Assembly: GCF_023264675.1 (NCBI RefSeq)
Contig: NZ_JAHFVG010000017.1
Span: 43,723 to 107,722 of the forward strand
DNA: 64,000 bases
Direction: 5' to 3'
Source of the DNA: Rhodococcus sp. (in: high G+C Gram-positive bacteria)
GTDB taxonomy: Bacteria > Actinomycetota > Actinomycetes > Mycobacteriales > Mycobacteriaceae
In this document: piece by piece, positions 1 through 8,150 of the stretch
Numbering within the stretch: the first letter of the stretch is position 1
How the letters are laid out: each line of letters starts with the position of its first letter
Program-made: the position numbers and the translations under genes
The notes under the pieces: model-generated
Databases searched by the model: none
What the model saw: the letters and a program-made list of their open reading frames with translations, nothing else
Told to the model about the DNA's origin: nothing

Positions 1-2
1 TT

Positions 3-836
3 GTCCTGTTCGATGACGCGCGGACATTCTGGACGGTGTCGATCTTTCAGTCCGACCGAATCGGGCTGCTGTCCTCTCCCGCAAACCAATCGATACACGG
101 AATGCTGGCCCGAGTGTGGCCAGGCGGAGCGCCGCCTGCGGCCCTCTGGATCGCAAGTGCTCTGACCGTGGCATTCCTCGGATTGTGGTGTGCGTTGATC
201 GCGCACCGGCGCGGCGCACACCTGCTGTCCTTGACAGTGTGTGGCCTCACGACACCGATGGTGTCGCCGTTCTCGTGGGGACACCACTGGGTGTGGTGTG
301 TACCGCTGGTTGTCCTGGCACTGGACTGGGCGCGGCGAACTACTGGTCGTTACGGTGCTGTGGTTCCTCTCGCGGCGGTGGTGCCGTTCGTGGCCTGGTA
401 TTGGACGACGGCAGACGGTGTGGCTGTGATCGGGACCTTCATGCTGCGTGGTCCACTGTGGGCCGAATCGATCGCTCGAACGATGTATCCGCTGGTGTTT
501 CTTGGGTTGATCACCGTGGTGTTCACGGCATCACGCCGAAGGCTCGGTGATGGTTCTCCACGTGTCGAGCTTTTGATCGAACGTCAGCGACGCATGGGCT
601 GGGCTGGTGGAGGGCAACCGAACCGTCGTGAATGCGAGGTCCGGGAGCCGAACGTGCCGCCGGAAGCTGCTTTCCGCCTTGGCGCCGTTGAAGAAAATTC
701 GATCGATCTTGCCGTGATCACGAAGAAGGCTCGCGATATCGTTCGGCACGATGGACGATTCCACGATGGCCGAGTCCAGGCTTCCGCGTCGAGTGCAGAG
801 TTTCAGCACATCCCAGACAGCGATGCCGTGGTCTAG
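3..836 (+). CDS. GT87-type membrane mannosyltransferase, C-terminal part (5' end outside window)
   Basis: The reading frame is open from the first bases of the window, so the gene starts upstream. The visible part has about four hydrophobic segments and the motif SPFSWGHHWVW, which resembles the SP.SW.HHWVW signature of actinobacterial polyprenol-phosphate-mannose-dependent mannosyltransferases (GT87/DUF2029, the PimE-like group). Such enzymes add mannose to lipoglycans on the outer face of the membrane. The last membrane helix ends near base 530. From about 531 to the stop at 834-836 the translation is the antisense of the convergent glycosylase gene and looks non-coding in character (Arg/Glu rich, no family resemblance). 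Either the gene really overlaps its neighbour by 306 bases or a frameshift near 530 hides the true stop; a TGA in the neighbouring frame lies at 548-550. Family assignment is likely; the sugar acceptor is unknown. Confidence 0.6.
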   Translation, partial: VLFDDARTFWTVSIFQSDRIGLLSSPANQSIHGMLARVWPGGAPPAALWIASALTVAFLGLWCALIAHRRGAHLLSLTVCGLTTPMVSPFSWGHHWVWCVPLVVLALDWARRTTGRYGAVVPLAAVVPFVAWYWTTADGVAVIGTFMLRGPLWAESIARTMYPLVFLGLITVVFTASRRRLGDGSPRVELLIERQRRMGWAGGGQPNRRECEVREPNVPPEAAFRLGAVEENSIDLAVITKKARDIVRHDGRFHDGRVQASASSAEFQHIPDSDAVV

Positions 837-1031
837 CAGCGCCGCAGTCCGGTCCTCGTATCTCGACTTTGCATCGAATTCGAAGACCGATGCCATGATC
901 GGCCAGAACGCGTTTCGTGGGTGCGCGTAGTACCGATTCGCCTCCAACGAAGCGACGCCCGGCATGGAACCGAGAATCAATACCCGCGCGTCATCGTCGA
1001 CGATGGGCGGGAAGCTGTGGACGGTGGTCAT
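531..1031 (-). CDS. DNA-deoxyinosine (hypoxanthine) glycosylase, UDG superfamily
   Basis: 166 residues, normal length for the small Mug-like/UDG family 6 hypoxanthine-DNA glycosylases. These remove deaminated adenine (hypoxanthine) from DNA and start base excision repair in the cytoplasm. Visible motifs are ILGSMPGVASL near the N-terminus, followed by YYAHPRNAFWPIM (the family's active-site region), FFNGAKAE in the middle, and LPSTSPAHA near the C-terminus, which corresponds to the minor-groove loop. The ATG at 1031 is used; the gene is convergent with, and overlapped by, the glycosyltransferase reading frame. Family membership is confident. Whether hypoxanthine or uracil is preferred is inferred from family resemblance only. 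Confidence 0.8.
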   Translation of the reverse strand: MTTVHSFPPIVDDDARVLILGSMPGVASLEANRYYAHPRNAFWPIMASVFEFDAKSRYEDRTAALLDHGIAVWDVLKLCTRRGSLDSAIVESSIVPNDIASLLRDHGKIDRIFFNGAKAESSFRRHVRLPDLAFTTVRLPSTSPAHASLTFDQKLDTWRTITEPSA

Positions 1032-1087
1032 CGATTCTCATTCTCACGTACACAAAGTCGGGCGAGTCGGCCGGTGCATGTTGAAGA

Positions 1088-1294
1088 ATGGAAGACATGT
1101 TGGATCCACGAGTACTCGACAATCATGAACTCGACGCCGAACTCGCAGCGCTGCGGCGCGGTCGCGACGCGTCGATGGACGAAGGCGCCGGTGACGCCGC
1201 GTTGGCGGAGTCGGATCGCTTGATCGAACGCTTCGAAGACGAGATCCGTACGCGCCATCGGAACGAAGTTCCCGACGACATTCCTCGTTCGTGA
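1088..1294 (+). CDS. Small acidic conserved-looking protein, unknown function
   Basis: 68 residues, strongly charged, with heptad-like spacing (LDAELAALRRGRD, ESDRLIERFEDEIRTRH) that suggests one or two amphipathic helices. There is no Cys and no membrane segment. ATG at 1088 gives the longest form; a second ATG at 1097 is possible. It runs in the opposite direction to the glycosylase gene and ends five bases before the convergent DUF1772 gene. I do not recognise a named family. Composition and position, in a gap otherwise empty, favour a real gene. Confidence 0.55.
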   Translation: MEDMLDPRVLDNHELDAELAALRRGRDASMDEGAGDAALAESDRLIERFEDEIRTRHRNEVPDDIPRS

Positions 1295-1298
1295 ATCT

Positions 1299-1778
1299 CT
1301 AGCGCCGGGACGCCATCGCCAGCACTGCGGTTGCGGCGACAGCGGCGACGGTTCGCGCGTTGTTCCAGCGTGTCCACTTCGTCAGGTAGTCCGCCCACAC
1401 GCGCGCGCCTGAACTGCTGTCCGGATCGACCGCCGCCAGCGCGTCGTTCATCGGAACGTTGACCGCGATCGTCACCGCGACGCAGCCGACGACGAACAGC
1501 GCAGCGCCCAGTGCGATCGAAATCTTGGCGTCGTGACCACTCCAGATCGATGCCACTGCGGCGATGGTCGCCGCGACCGCACTGCCGAGGAAGAATGTCA
1601 TGAACACCGGCGAGACGATGTCGATGTTCATCTGCTGCATACTCGTGATCGCGGTGCTCGGCGGCTGACGGCGCAGGGCAGGCATGACGCTGACCGAAAA
1701 GGCGAGCAGCACCCCTGCGGTGACTCCGCAACCGACTGTCGAAACCGTTGTCGCGATGGAGGCAATGCGCTCGATCAT
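1299..1778 (-). CDS. DUF1772-type integral membrane protein
   Basis: 159 residues with four hydrophobic helices (roughly residues 7-29, 55-78, 83-105 and 140-156). The conserved RxNxxL-like stretch between helices three and four (NVPMNDALAA ... WTRWNNART) is the hallmark of DUF1772, a family that includes anthrone-oxygenase-like proteins. The start overlaps the end of the upstream NmrA-type gene by four bases (ATGA), so the two are translationally coupled. The enzymatic role, if any, is unknown; coupling to an NAD(P)-binding protein suggests a shared redox or detoxification pathway. Confidence 0.75.
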   Translation of the reverse strand: MIERIASIATTVSTVGCGVTAGVLLAFSVSVMPALRRQPPSTAITSMQQMNIDIVSPVFMTFFLGSAVAATIAAVASIWSGHDAKISIALGAALFVVGCVAVTIAVNVPMNDALAAVDPDSSSGARVWADYLTKWTRWNNARTVAAVAATAVLAMASRR

Positions 1779-2662
1779 GATGGTTGTCCCGCTGCAACAA
1801 GCGAAGCCGCAAAGGCTTCGAAGGTCGTCGGTGTGCTGTTCGCGGGCGTCCGGGGCACCGGGTCGGTGAGCTCGCCGCTGTTGAACGCACGGGTCATGGC
1901 GACGTACTGCCGCGCGTACTCGCCGGACATTCCACTAGCGATGAGAGCTGCTGCCATGGCGTCGTCGGGGAGCGGGGTGTAGGTGGCGCCCTCGAACCCG
2001 AGCGCGCCACCGAGAATTCGGGTTGCTTCGATGTAGCTCAGATCGCGTTCTCCCAGTAGATCTCTCGTCGAGAATCCATTCCAGCCGGCGTCGGCGAAGG
2101 CTGTGGCGGCGGCATCGGCTACATCGGCAGCGGCGATCATCGGAATGGGCAGGTCGGGGAGGATCGAATCGACGTGGTTGCCATCCTCCATGATCTGATC
2201 CACTGCAGCCAGCAAATTTTCGAAGAACGACACCGGCCGAAGGGCCATGACGCGTACGCCGTGGATGGCCCGAAGTCGCTGCTCCTGACGATGCAGACTG
2301 CCGATCACGCCGGGTGCATCCTCGCGATCGGCGCCGAGACTGCTGAGTGCGACAACGGTCGGAACGCCGCTGGACGCTATCGCCGAGCATATCGACTCAC
2401 CGAGAATCTGCTGATGTGCGTCATAGTGTTCGGTGAAAGGATCGCTGGGAACCATCGCGAACACGGTCTCGCTGCCCACGAGAGTGTCCGCGAGTCGTGG
2501 TGTGTCGGTGAGGTCGAAGGAGTGCGTGTCTGCCCCGCGCGCGGACAGCGCAGCAAGTGCATGGGGATTTCGTCCGATGGCTCGGACATCCTGGCCGTTG
2601 TCGAGCAGTGTGCGGGCGAGATTGCCTCCGACGTGACCGGTGGCGCCGATGACGGTGATCAT
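1775..2662 (-). CDS. NmrA-like NAD(P)-binding Rossmann protein
   Basis: 295 residues from the ATG at 2662, chosen over an in-frame start 36 bases upstream because a good Shine-Dalgarno (GAAGGGA) lies just before it and the protein then begins directly with the first beta strand (MITVIGATGHVGGNLA). GATGHVGG is the dinucleotide-binding glycine motif of atypical short-chain dehydrogenases. The rest fits NmrA/NAD(P)H azoreductase-like proteins, which act as redox sensors or reductases. It is first in a two-gene operon with the DUF1772 gene and divergent from an AraC-type regulator 116 bases away, which is the obvious candidate regulator. Confidence 0.8.
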   Translation of the reverse strand: MITVIGATGHVGGNLARTLLDNGQDVRAIGRNPHALAALSARGADTHSFDLTDTPRLADTLVGSETVFAMVPSDPFTEHYDAHQQILGESICSAIASSGVPTVVALSSLGADREDAPGVIGSLHRQEQRLRAIHGVRVMALRPVSFFENLLAAVDQIMEDGNHVDSILPDLPIPMIAAADVADAAATAFADAGWNGFSTRDLLGERDLSYIEATRILGGALGFEGATYTPLPDDAMAAALIASGMSGEYARQYVAMTRAFNSGELTDPVPRTPANSTPTTFEAFAASLVAAGQPS

Positions 2663-2778
2663 GGTTGATGTCCCTTCGATTGCTGGTGAATTCAGCATGG
2701 TCGCCTTCGCTGGGAGTTTCTATGACTGTCGGTCGCTGTTTCATGCTCGTTCGTCCAGGATCGCGGTACGCTCGAACG

Positions 2779-3750
2779 ATGCGTGGACAAGACCCGTGGA
2801 TGACGCCCGACCCGCTGGGGGAGGCTCTGCATTTTCTGCGGATGTCAGGCGCGTTCTACTGCCGATCCGAGCTGTCCGAGCCATGGGGGCTCGGGATGCC
2901 TCGGATGGAGGACTGTCTGTGGTTTCATGTCGTCACGAGCGGACGATGCCTTCTCGACGTCGAGGGAATGCCGCCGAGATTCCTCGTTCCCGGCGAATTC
3001 GCTTTGGTTCCACACGGACTCGGGCACACCCTGTCGAGTGACGTCGAGGCAGGGGAGAACGCGCCCATCGTCTACGACCTACCGCACGATTACATCAGCG
3101 ACCGCTATGCGGTCGTCCGGCACGGCGGCGAGGGCGCCGAGACGACGCTCGTGTGCGGCGCCGTTCGCCTCGATCACCCGTCGGCGGCGCAGCTGATTCG
3201 CTCGCTGCCGCCGGTGATCGTCGTCGAGTCCGCGTCGGGTCCGAATCTGTCCTGGATGAACAGCACACTCGGGCTGGTGGCCGACGAAGCTCGATATCTT
3301 CGGCCGGGAGGCGAGGCCGTCATCACCCGTTTGTCGGACATCCTCGTCATTCAAGCGCTTCGGTACTGGATCGAGCACGACCCGGCTGCGCAATCCGGAT
3401 GGCTCGGGGCGTTGCAGGACCCGGGCATCGGGCCTGCCCTTGCTCTGGTCCACCGCAATCCCGAAAAACCGTGGACCGTTGCGTCTCTGGCCGCGGAAGT
3501 CGCAATGTCGAGGTCGGCTTTCTCGGCTGGATTCACTGCCCTCGTCGGCGAATCGCCGATGAAGTATCTTGCTCGGTGGCGCATGCAGAACGCACACGAT
3601 CAGCTGTGTTCCGGCAACATCACGGTGGCCGAGCTCGCGCGCACCAGCGGCTATCGGTCGGAAGCAGCCTTCTCCCGCGCCTTCAAACGGACGATGGGAG
3701 TCTCGCCCGGTAGCGTCCGCAAACGCACCGAATTGTCTTTGGTGTCCTGA
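2779..3750 (+). CDS. AraC-family transcriptional regulator with N-terminal cupin domain
   Basis: 323 residues from ATG 2779 (ATG 2800 is an alternative; neither has a strong ribosome site). The N-terminal half is a cupin-like sensor (WFHVVTSGRCLLDVEG ... GEFALVPHGLGHTL). The C-terminal hundred residues contain two helix-turn-helix motifs (WTVASLAAEVAMSRSAFSAGF and ITVAELARTSGYRSEAAFSRAFK) followed by the family's GVSPGSVR end. It probably senses a small molecule and controls the divergent NmrA/DUF1772 operon; this is inferred from adjacency. The stop codon abuts the stop of the convergent ATPase gene with no spacer. Confidence 0.85.
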   Translation: MRGQDPWMTPDPLGEALHFLRMSGAFYCRSELSEPWGLGMPRMEDCLWFHVVTSGRCLLDVEGMPPRFLVPGEFALVPHGLGHTLSSDVEAGENAPIVYDLPHDYISDRYAVVRHGGEGAETTLVCGAVRLDHPSAAQLIRSLPPVIVVESASGPNLSWMNSTLGLVADEARYLRPGGEAVITRLSDILVIQALRYWIEHDPAAQSGWLGALQDPGIGPALALVHRNPEKPWTVASLAAEVAMSRSAFSAGFTALVGESPMKYLARWRMQNAHDQLCSGNITVAELARTSGYRSEAAFSRAFKRTMGVSPGSVRKRTELSLVS

Positions 3751-4479
3751 CTATTCGAGCAAGTGGCGAAGGTAGCTGCCCGGGTCTGCCAAGTAACGCT
3801 TCCAATGCGAGACCAACTCCAGATCCTCCCACGACGTCCGACGCATTCCGTGTTCGCCCACTTCGACGATGTCGGCACCGGGGAGCGAGGCGAGGATCGG
3901 CGAATGCGTTGCGCACACTATCTGTGACCCCGATTCGGTGAGATCGTCCATCAAGGCCACCAGATGGAGACACGCGGTGAATGACAACGCCGACTCCGGC
4001 TCGTCGAGAACGTAGAAACCAGGGTCTCGGAACATGGAGGCGAATACCGTCAAAAAGCCTTCGCCGTGGCTCATCTCGGCGGTGTCCTCGTCCCAGTACC
4101 CAGGCACGCCGGACAGCGTCTCGGTCATTTCGAAGGCTGTCTCGGCCCGCAGGAAGAAGCCCTTTTTCGCGAGACGTGGGCCACGGAGCATTCTTGCACC
4201 TCGGGGCGTGGTCTCTAGTTCGATGACCTCGCCCAGCGGCGTGAGCACTTTCTCGGCGCCGGGCGGACGTGATGCTCTGCCTCCGCGCGAGTCCAGCGAG
4301 AATCCCTCGGCAATTGCCTCGACGATGGTCGACTTACCCGAACCGTTGTCGCCGACCAGCATGGTGACCGGGGCGTTGAACTCCAGCCCGTCCGTGATCA
4401 GTTGTTCGACAGCGGCGATGGTGAACGGCCAATCGGCCGTGCGGTTCTCGGGTTCGACGTATGCACGCTCGACGAACAT
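3751..4479 (-). CDS. AAA/ABC-type ATPase (COG3910-like)
   Basis: 242 residues. Walker A is GDNGSGKST (about residues 43-51), the ABC-type signature is MSHGEG, Walker B is FYVLDEPESALS, and the H-loop is ATHSP. There is no membrane domain and no partner permease, so this belongs to the SMC/Rad50-like soluble ATPases annotated as predicted ATPase rather than to a transporter. Molecular role unknown. It starts three bases after the stop of a tiny Cys/His-containing gene on the same strand, which implies co-transcription. Confidence 0.8.
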   Translation of the reverse strand: MFVERAYVEPENRTADWPFTIAAVEQLITDGLEFNAPVTMLVGDNGSGKSTIVEAIAEGFSLDSRGGRASRPPGAEKVLTPLGEVIELETTPRGARMLRGPRLAKKGFFLRAETAFEMTETLSGVPGYWDEDTAEMSHGEGFLTVFASMFRDPGFYVLDEPESALSFTACLHLVALMDDLTESGSQIVCATHSPILASLPGADIVEVGEHGMRRTSWEDLELVSHWKRYLADPGSYLRHLLE

Positions 4480-4482
4480 GGA

Positions 4483-4662
4483 TCAGTCGGTGACCGGTCG
4501 ATCGATGTATCCCGTGACGTGCTGTGTATCGGCACTGCACTGGTAGAAGACCCATGTCGTGTCCGAGTGATCTGCAGCGTCTCCGAACCTGTGGGTGACA
4601 CGCTGCGCGCACAGTGAGCCTGCGCCGGTGTCATGGCATCGAAGATTGCTGGGAATGTACAT
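4483..4662 (-). CDS. 59-residue Cys/His protein upstream of the ATPase gene
   Basis: An open frame on the minus strand from ATG 4662 to TGA 4483. The product is 59 residues and begins MYIPSNLRCHDTG. Three cysteines and four histidines are spread through it (CH near residue 9, C 18, H 24, H 32, C 42, H 47), and the stretch TTWVFYQC resembles small zinc-ribbon-like proteins. The stop lies three bases before the ATPase start, the spacing expected of a coupled operon. The ribosome site is weak. No named family recognised; metal binding is inference from residue content. Confidence 0.5.
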   Translation of the reverse strand: MYIPSNLRCHDTGAGSLCAQRVTHRFGDAADHSDTTWVFYQCSADTQHVTGYIDRPVTD

Positions 4663-4806
4663 GGACCAACTCTATGCCTGTGGGGAAGGGGCACTGACCA
4701 GTGATTTCTATCGGCGTCGGCGACGACGGTCAAGCCGAATCGACCTCTGCAGTAAATGAACCGCGGTCACACCGCGCCCGGCGGTGCCGCCGATCGCGGG
4801 GTGATG

Positions 4807-4883
4807 TGGTGCCCTCGGTGAGACTCGAACTCACACTGCACGGGTTTTGAATCCGTTTCCTCTGCCAATTGGGATACGAGGGC
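4807..4883 (-). tRNA. tRNA with anticodon CAA (nominally Leu) on a class I body
   Basis: Minus-strand cloverleaf of 74 nt plus an encoded CCA (77 nt). The acceptor stem GCCCTCG/CGAGGGC is perfect. The T arm is GTGAG-TTCGAGT-CTCAC. The D loop holds GG, the variable loop is five bases (GCAGT), and the discriminator is A. The anticodon loop reads TTCAAAA, giving anticodon CAA for the leucine codon UUG. The last anticodon-stem pair (31-39) is an A-C mismatch and the D stem is imperfect. Bacterial leucine tRNAs normally carry a long variable arm, which is absent here, so the amino acid identity is uncertain. Reading the plus strand would put TTG (Gln) in the loop, but the T-loop consensus exists only on the minus strand. 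Confidence 0.8.
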
Positions 4884-5040
4884 TGGCGTTGTCTTGCGGT
4901 TCACTACTTTAGAAGATGGGCCGACACCGGCAACCACCGGTACCCTTCAAGTGCTCGACGACGCCGGTGGAGTGGCAGGCACCCCGATAGGGTGAGAGGA
5001 TTTCCGCTGGTCGATGACTTGTCAAAGGAGACTGGTACCT

Positions 5041-5658
5041 ATGAATGCTCCTGCCCAGCAGCAGAGTGGCAAGCCCGCTCTTCGTGTCGTGGTGGCCGAG
5101 GACGAATCACTGATCCGCTTGGATCTGGTGGAGATGTTGCGTGAGGAAGGGTACGAGGTCGTCGGGGAGGCCGCCGACGGTCAGCAGGCTGTCGACCTCG
5201 CAATCGAGCTTCGACCCGATCTGGTGATCATGGACGTCAAGATGCCACGCCGCGATGGAATCGACGCAGCATCGGAGATCGCCGAGAAGCGTATTGCGCC
5301 TGTAGTGATCCTTACTGCCTTCAGTCAGCGCGAACTCGTCGAGAAAGCGCGTGACGCCGGTGCGATGGCGTATCTCGTGAAGCCGTTCTCCAAAGCAGAT
5401 CTGATGCCTGCCGTCGAACTGGCCGCCAGCCGGTACACGGAGATTTCGTCGCTGGAAAGCGAGATCGCCGATCTACAGGAGCGACTGGAAACTCGAAAGC
5501 TGATCGAGCGCGCCAAAGGCAAACTGATGGAGTCCCAGTCGCTCACGGAGCCGCAGGCGTTCAAGTGGATTCAGCGGGCGGCGATGGACCGCCGCACCAC
5601 GATGAAGGCGGTAGCCGAAGTAATCATCGAGACATTGGACAAGCCTGCCGACGCCTGA
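5041..5658 (+). CDS. pdtaR: Response regulator with ANTAR RNA-binding output domain
   Basis: 205 residues from ATG 5041, preceded by AAAGGAGA; an upstream in-frame ATG at 5014 lacks this. The N-terminal receiver domain has acidic residues VVAEDES, phospho-acceptor Asp65 (VIMDVKMP), a Thr in ILTAFS and Lys in YLVKPFS. A coiled linker (LESEIADLQERLETRKLIERAKG) leads into an ANTAR domain (AKGKLMESQSLTEPQAFKWI). ANTAR proteins bind paired hexaloop RNA hairpins and act by transcription antitermination. Sequence and position match PdtaR (Rv1626), whose kinase PdtaS is encoded elsewhere in mycobacteria. It is monocistronic here, downstream of a divergent tRNA. Confidence 0.9.
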   Translation: MNAPAQQQSGKPALRVVVAEDESLIRLDLVEMLREEGYEVVGEAADGQQAVDLAIELRPDLVIMDVKMPRRDGIDAASEIAEKRIAPVVILTAFSQRELVEKARDAGAMAYLVKPFSKADLMPAVELAASRYTEISSLESEIADLQERLETRKLIERAKGKLMESQSLTEPQAFKWIQRAAMDRRTTMKAVAEVIIETLDKPADA

Positions 5659-5712
5659 ACCCGGGCACGTCGAAACGCGCTCACGCTACGGCCACGTAAA
5701 TCTTCGGGCATT

Positions 5713-5734
5713 CAGGTCACAGTCAGGTCACGAG
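5713..5734 (+). promoter_or_regulatory. Direct repeat upstream of the binding-protein gene, PhoP-box-like
   Basis: CAGGTCAC occurs at 5713-5720 and again at 5724-5731, exactly 11 bases apart, one helical turn. Read as TCACAGT-N4-TCACGAG (5717-5734) it resembles the mycobacterial PhoP consensus TCACAGC-N4-TCACAGC at 10 of 14 positions. It sits about 110 bases upstream of the start of the amino acid binding-protein gene, a plausible activator position. The regulator identity is a guess from the repeat geometry. Confidence 0.4.
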
Positions 5735-5842
5735 CCTACTTCTCACTGATCGCAAATCGATTCGGACAGCTAGCGTCTGTTCCACACATGGGGCGCATTA
5801 CTCACGTGTGCTTCATCTTTAGATCGATCAAGGAGACCCCAG

Positions 5843-7180
5843 ATGGCAAAACGGACATATGTCCGCACGGCTGCGGTGTTGGGTGCTGCGTCATTGGCAC
5901 TGTTCGGCTGTTCTTCGAGCGACGATTCCAGCTCGAGTGACAGCAGCAACTCCGCCGGCAGTGGAAGTTCGGCTGTAGAAGAGACAGTGTCGACCGATTG
6001 CACCCCGGCGCAGGCCACCGCGGGTTCGACGCCGGTGACGACGCCTCTCGTGATCGGAACGTTGCTGCCGGCAACCGGATCTCTTGCTTTCCTCGGCCCA
6101 CCGGAGGTTGCGGGCGTGCAGCTCGCAGTCGACGAGGTCAATTCGTCGGGCGGCGTTCTCGGTCAGCCCGCGCAGCTCATCCCCGGCGACTCGGGTGACA
6201 CCACCACCGATACCGCCAACACCACCGTCGACCGGCTCCTCGCCGGAGGCGCCGACGTCATCGTCGGAGCAGCGTCGTCCTCGGTGTCGCTGAAGGTCAT
6301 CGACAAGATCGCCAGTGCAGGCGTCGTGCAGTTCTCGCCGGCCAACACCTCCGATCAGTTCGTCTGCTACCCGGACAAGGGACAGTACTTCCGTACCGCG
6401 CCCACCGATGTGCTGCAGGCACAGGCACTCTCGCAGCTCATCGCCAATGACGGCGCCCAGCGTGTGTCGATTCTCGCGCTGAACGATCCGTACGGCACCG
6501 GGCTCGCCTCGAACACCGTCACGAACCTCGAAGATGCAGGTATCGCATCCGACCAGATCCAGAAGATCATCTACGACCCCAACGCGCAGTCGTTCAACGC
6601 CGAGGTCGACGACGTGAAGAACTTCGCTCCCGACGCCGTTGCCATCATCGGCTTCGAAGAGTCCGCGAAGATCATCACTCGTATGCACGAGGTCGGCATC
6701 GGACCGTCGGACGGCACGCTCGTCTACGGCGTCGACGGCAACATGGGTAACGCACTCGGTGAGTCCGTTGCCGCAGGCCTGCTGGACACGATGCGTGGCA
6801 CCACCCCGCTCACCGACGTCGGCACGGCCTTCCAGGACCGTCTGAAGACGGTCGACCCATCCCTGGTCGACTTCAACTACGCAGGCGAGTCCTACGACGC
6901 GGTCATCATCTCGGCGCTCGCTGCCGAGCAGGCCAAGTCGACGGCAGGCACCGATATCGCTGCCGCGATCAACAGTGTCACCAAGGACGGCGAGAAGTGC
7001 ACCACGTACGCACAGTGCCTCCCGCTGGTCCAGGCCGGAACCGACATCGACTACGACGGTGTCACCGGCGCGCTGAACTTCAGCGACGCAGGTGAGCCGG
7101 CGACCGGTTCGTACGGCAACCTGGTCTTCGGACCGGACAACAAGCTCACCACAGACGGATACATCGTCGTCGGAGAGTGA
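5843..7180 (+). CDS. Branched-chain amino acid-type ABC substrate-binding lipoprotein
   Basis: 445 residues. The signal sequence ends in lipobox LALFGC (Cys about 23), followed by a Ser/Asp-rich linker typical of surface-anchored binding proteins. The remainder is a periplasmic-binding-protein type I fold of the LivJ/LivK class (VIGTLLPATGSLAFLGPPEVAGVQLAVDEVN; GADVIVGAASSSVSLKVID). AAGGAGA precedes the ATG. It should capture amino acids (or amides/urea, which some family members bind) outside the membrane and hand them to LivHM. Unusually, it lies tail to tail with the livHMGF operon instead of inside it, so the two transcription units share a terminator region at 7196-7333. Confidence 0.88.
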   Translation: MAKRTYVRTAAVLGAASLALFGCSSSDDSSSSDSSNSAGSGSSAVEETVSTDCTPAQATAGSTPVTTPLVIGTLLPATGSLAFLGPPEVAGVQLAVDEVNSSGGVLGQPAQLIPGDSGDTTTDTANTTVDRLLAGGADVIVGAASSSVSLKVIDKIASAGVVQFSPANTSDQFVCYPDKGQYFRTAPTDVLQAQALSQLIANDGAQRVSILALNDPYGTGLASNTVTNLEDAGIASDQIQKIIYDPNAQSFNAEVDDVKNFAPDAVAIIGFEESAKIITRMHEVGIGPSDGTLVYGVDGNMGNALGESVAAGLLDTMRGTTPLTDVGTAFQDRLKTVDPSLVDFNYAGESYDAVIISALAAEQAKSTAGTDIAAAINSVTKDGEKCTTYAQCLPLVQAGTDIDYDGVTGALNFSDAGEPATGSYGNLVFGPDNKLTTDGYIVVGE

Positions 7181-7195
7181 TCCACCGAAGTGACC

Positions 7196-7233
7196 GAGGA
7201 GCCCCGATCCGCACCTGCGGATCGGGGCTCCTC
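7196..7233 (+). terminator. 18-bp perfect stem terminator of the binding-protein gene
   Basis: Arms 7196-7213 and 7216-7233 are perfectly complementary around a two-base loop (CC), GC-rich, starting 15 bases after the stop codon and followed by a weak T-rich tail (AGTTAGTTT). Confidence 0.8.
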
Positions 7234-7296
7234 AGTTAGTTTCTGCTTACTGGTTGGTGACCGAATGGGGCATTCGGTCAGAAACACCAGGACACA

Positions 7297-7333
7297 CGAA
7301 AACCCGAGCTCGCCGTGCGAACTCGGGTTTTCG
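7297..7333 (-). terminator. 12-bp stem terminator downstream of livF
   Basis: Arms CGAAAACCCGAG (7297-7308) and CTCGGGTTTTCG (7322-7333). It lies ten bases beyond the livF stop on the minus strand. The A/T steps at the stem base give a U run when read in either direction. A further 9-bp hairpin (GACCGAATG, loop GGG) lies at 7259-7279. Confidence 0.7.
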
Positions 7334-7343
7334 GTGGACGAAC

Positions 7344-8146
<803 letters not shown>

Positions 8147-8150
<4 letters not shown>

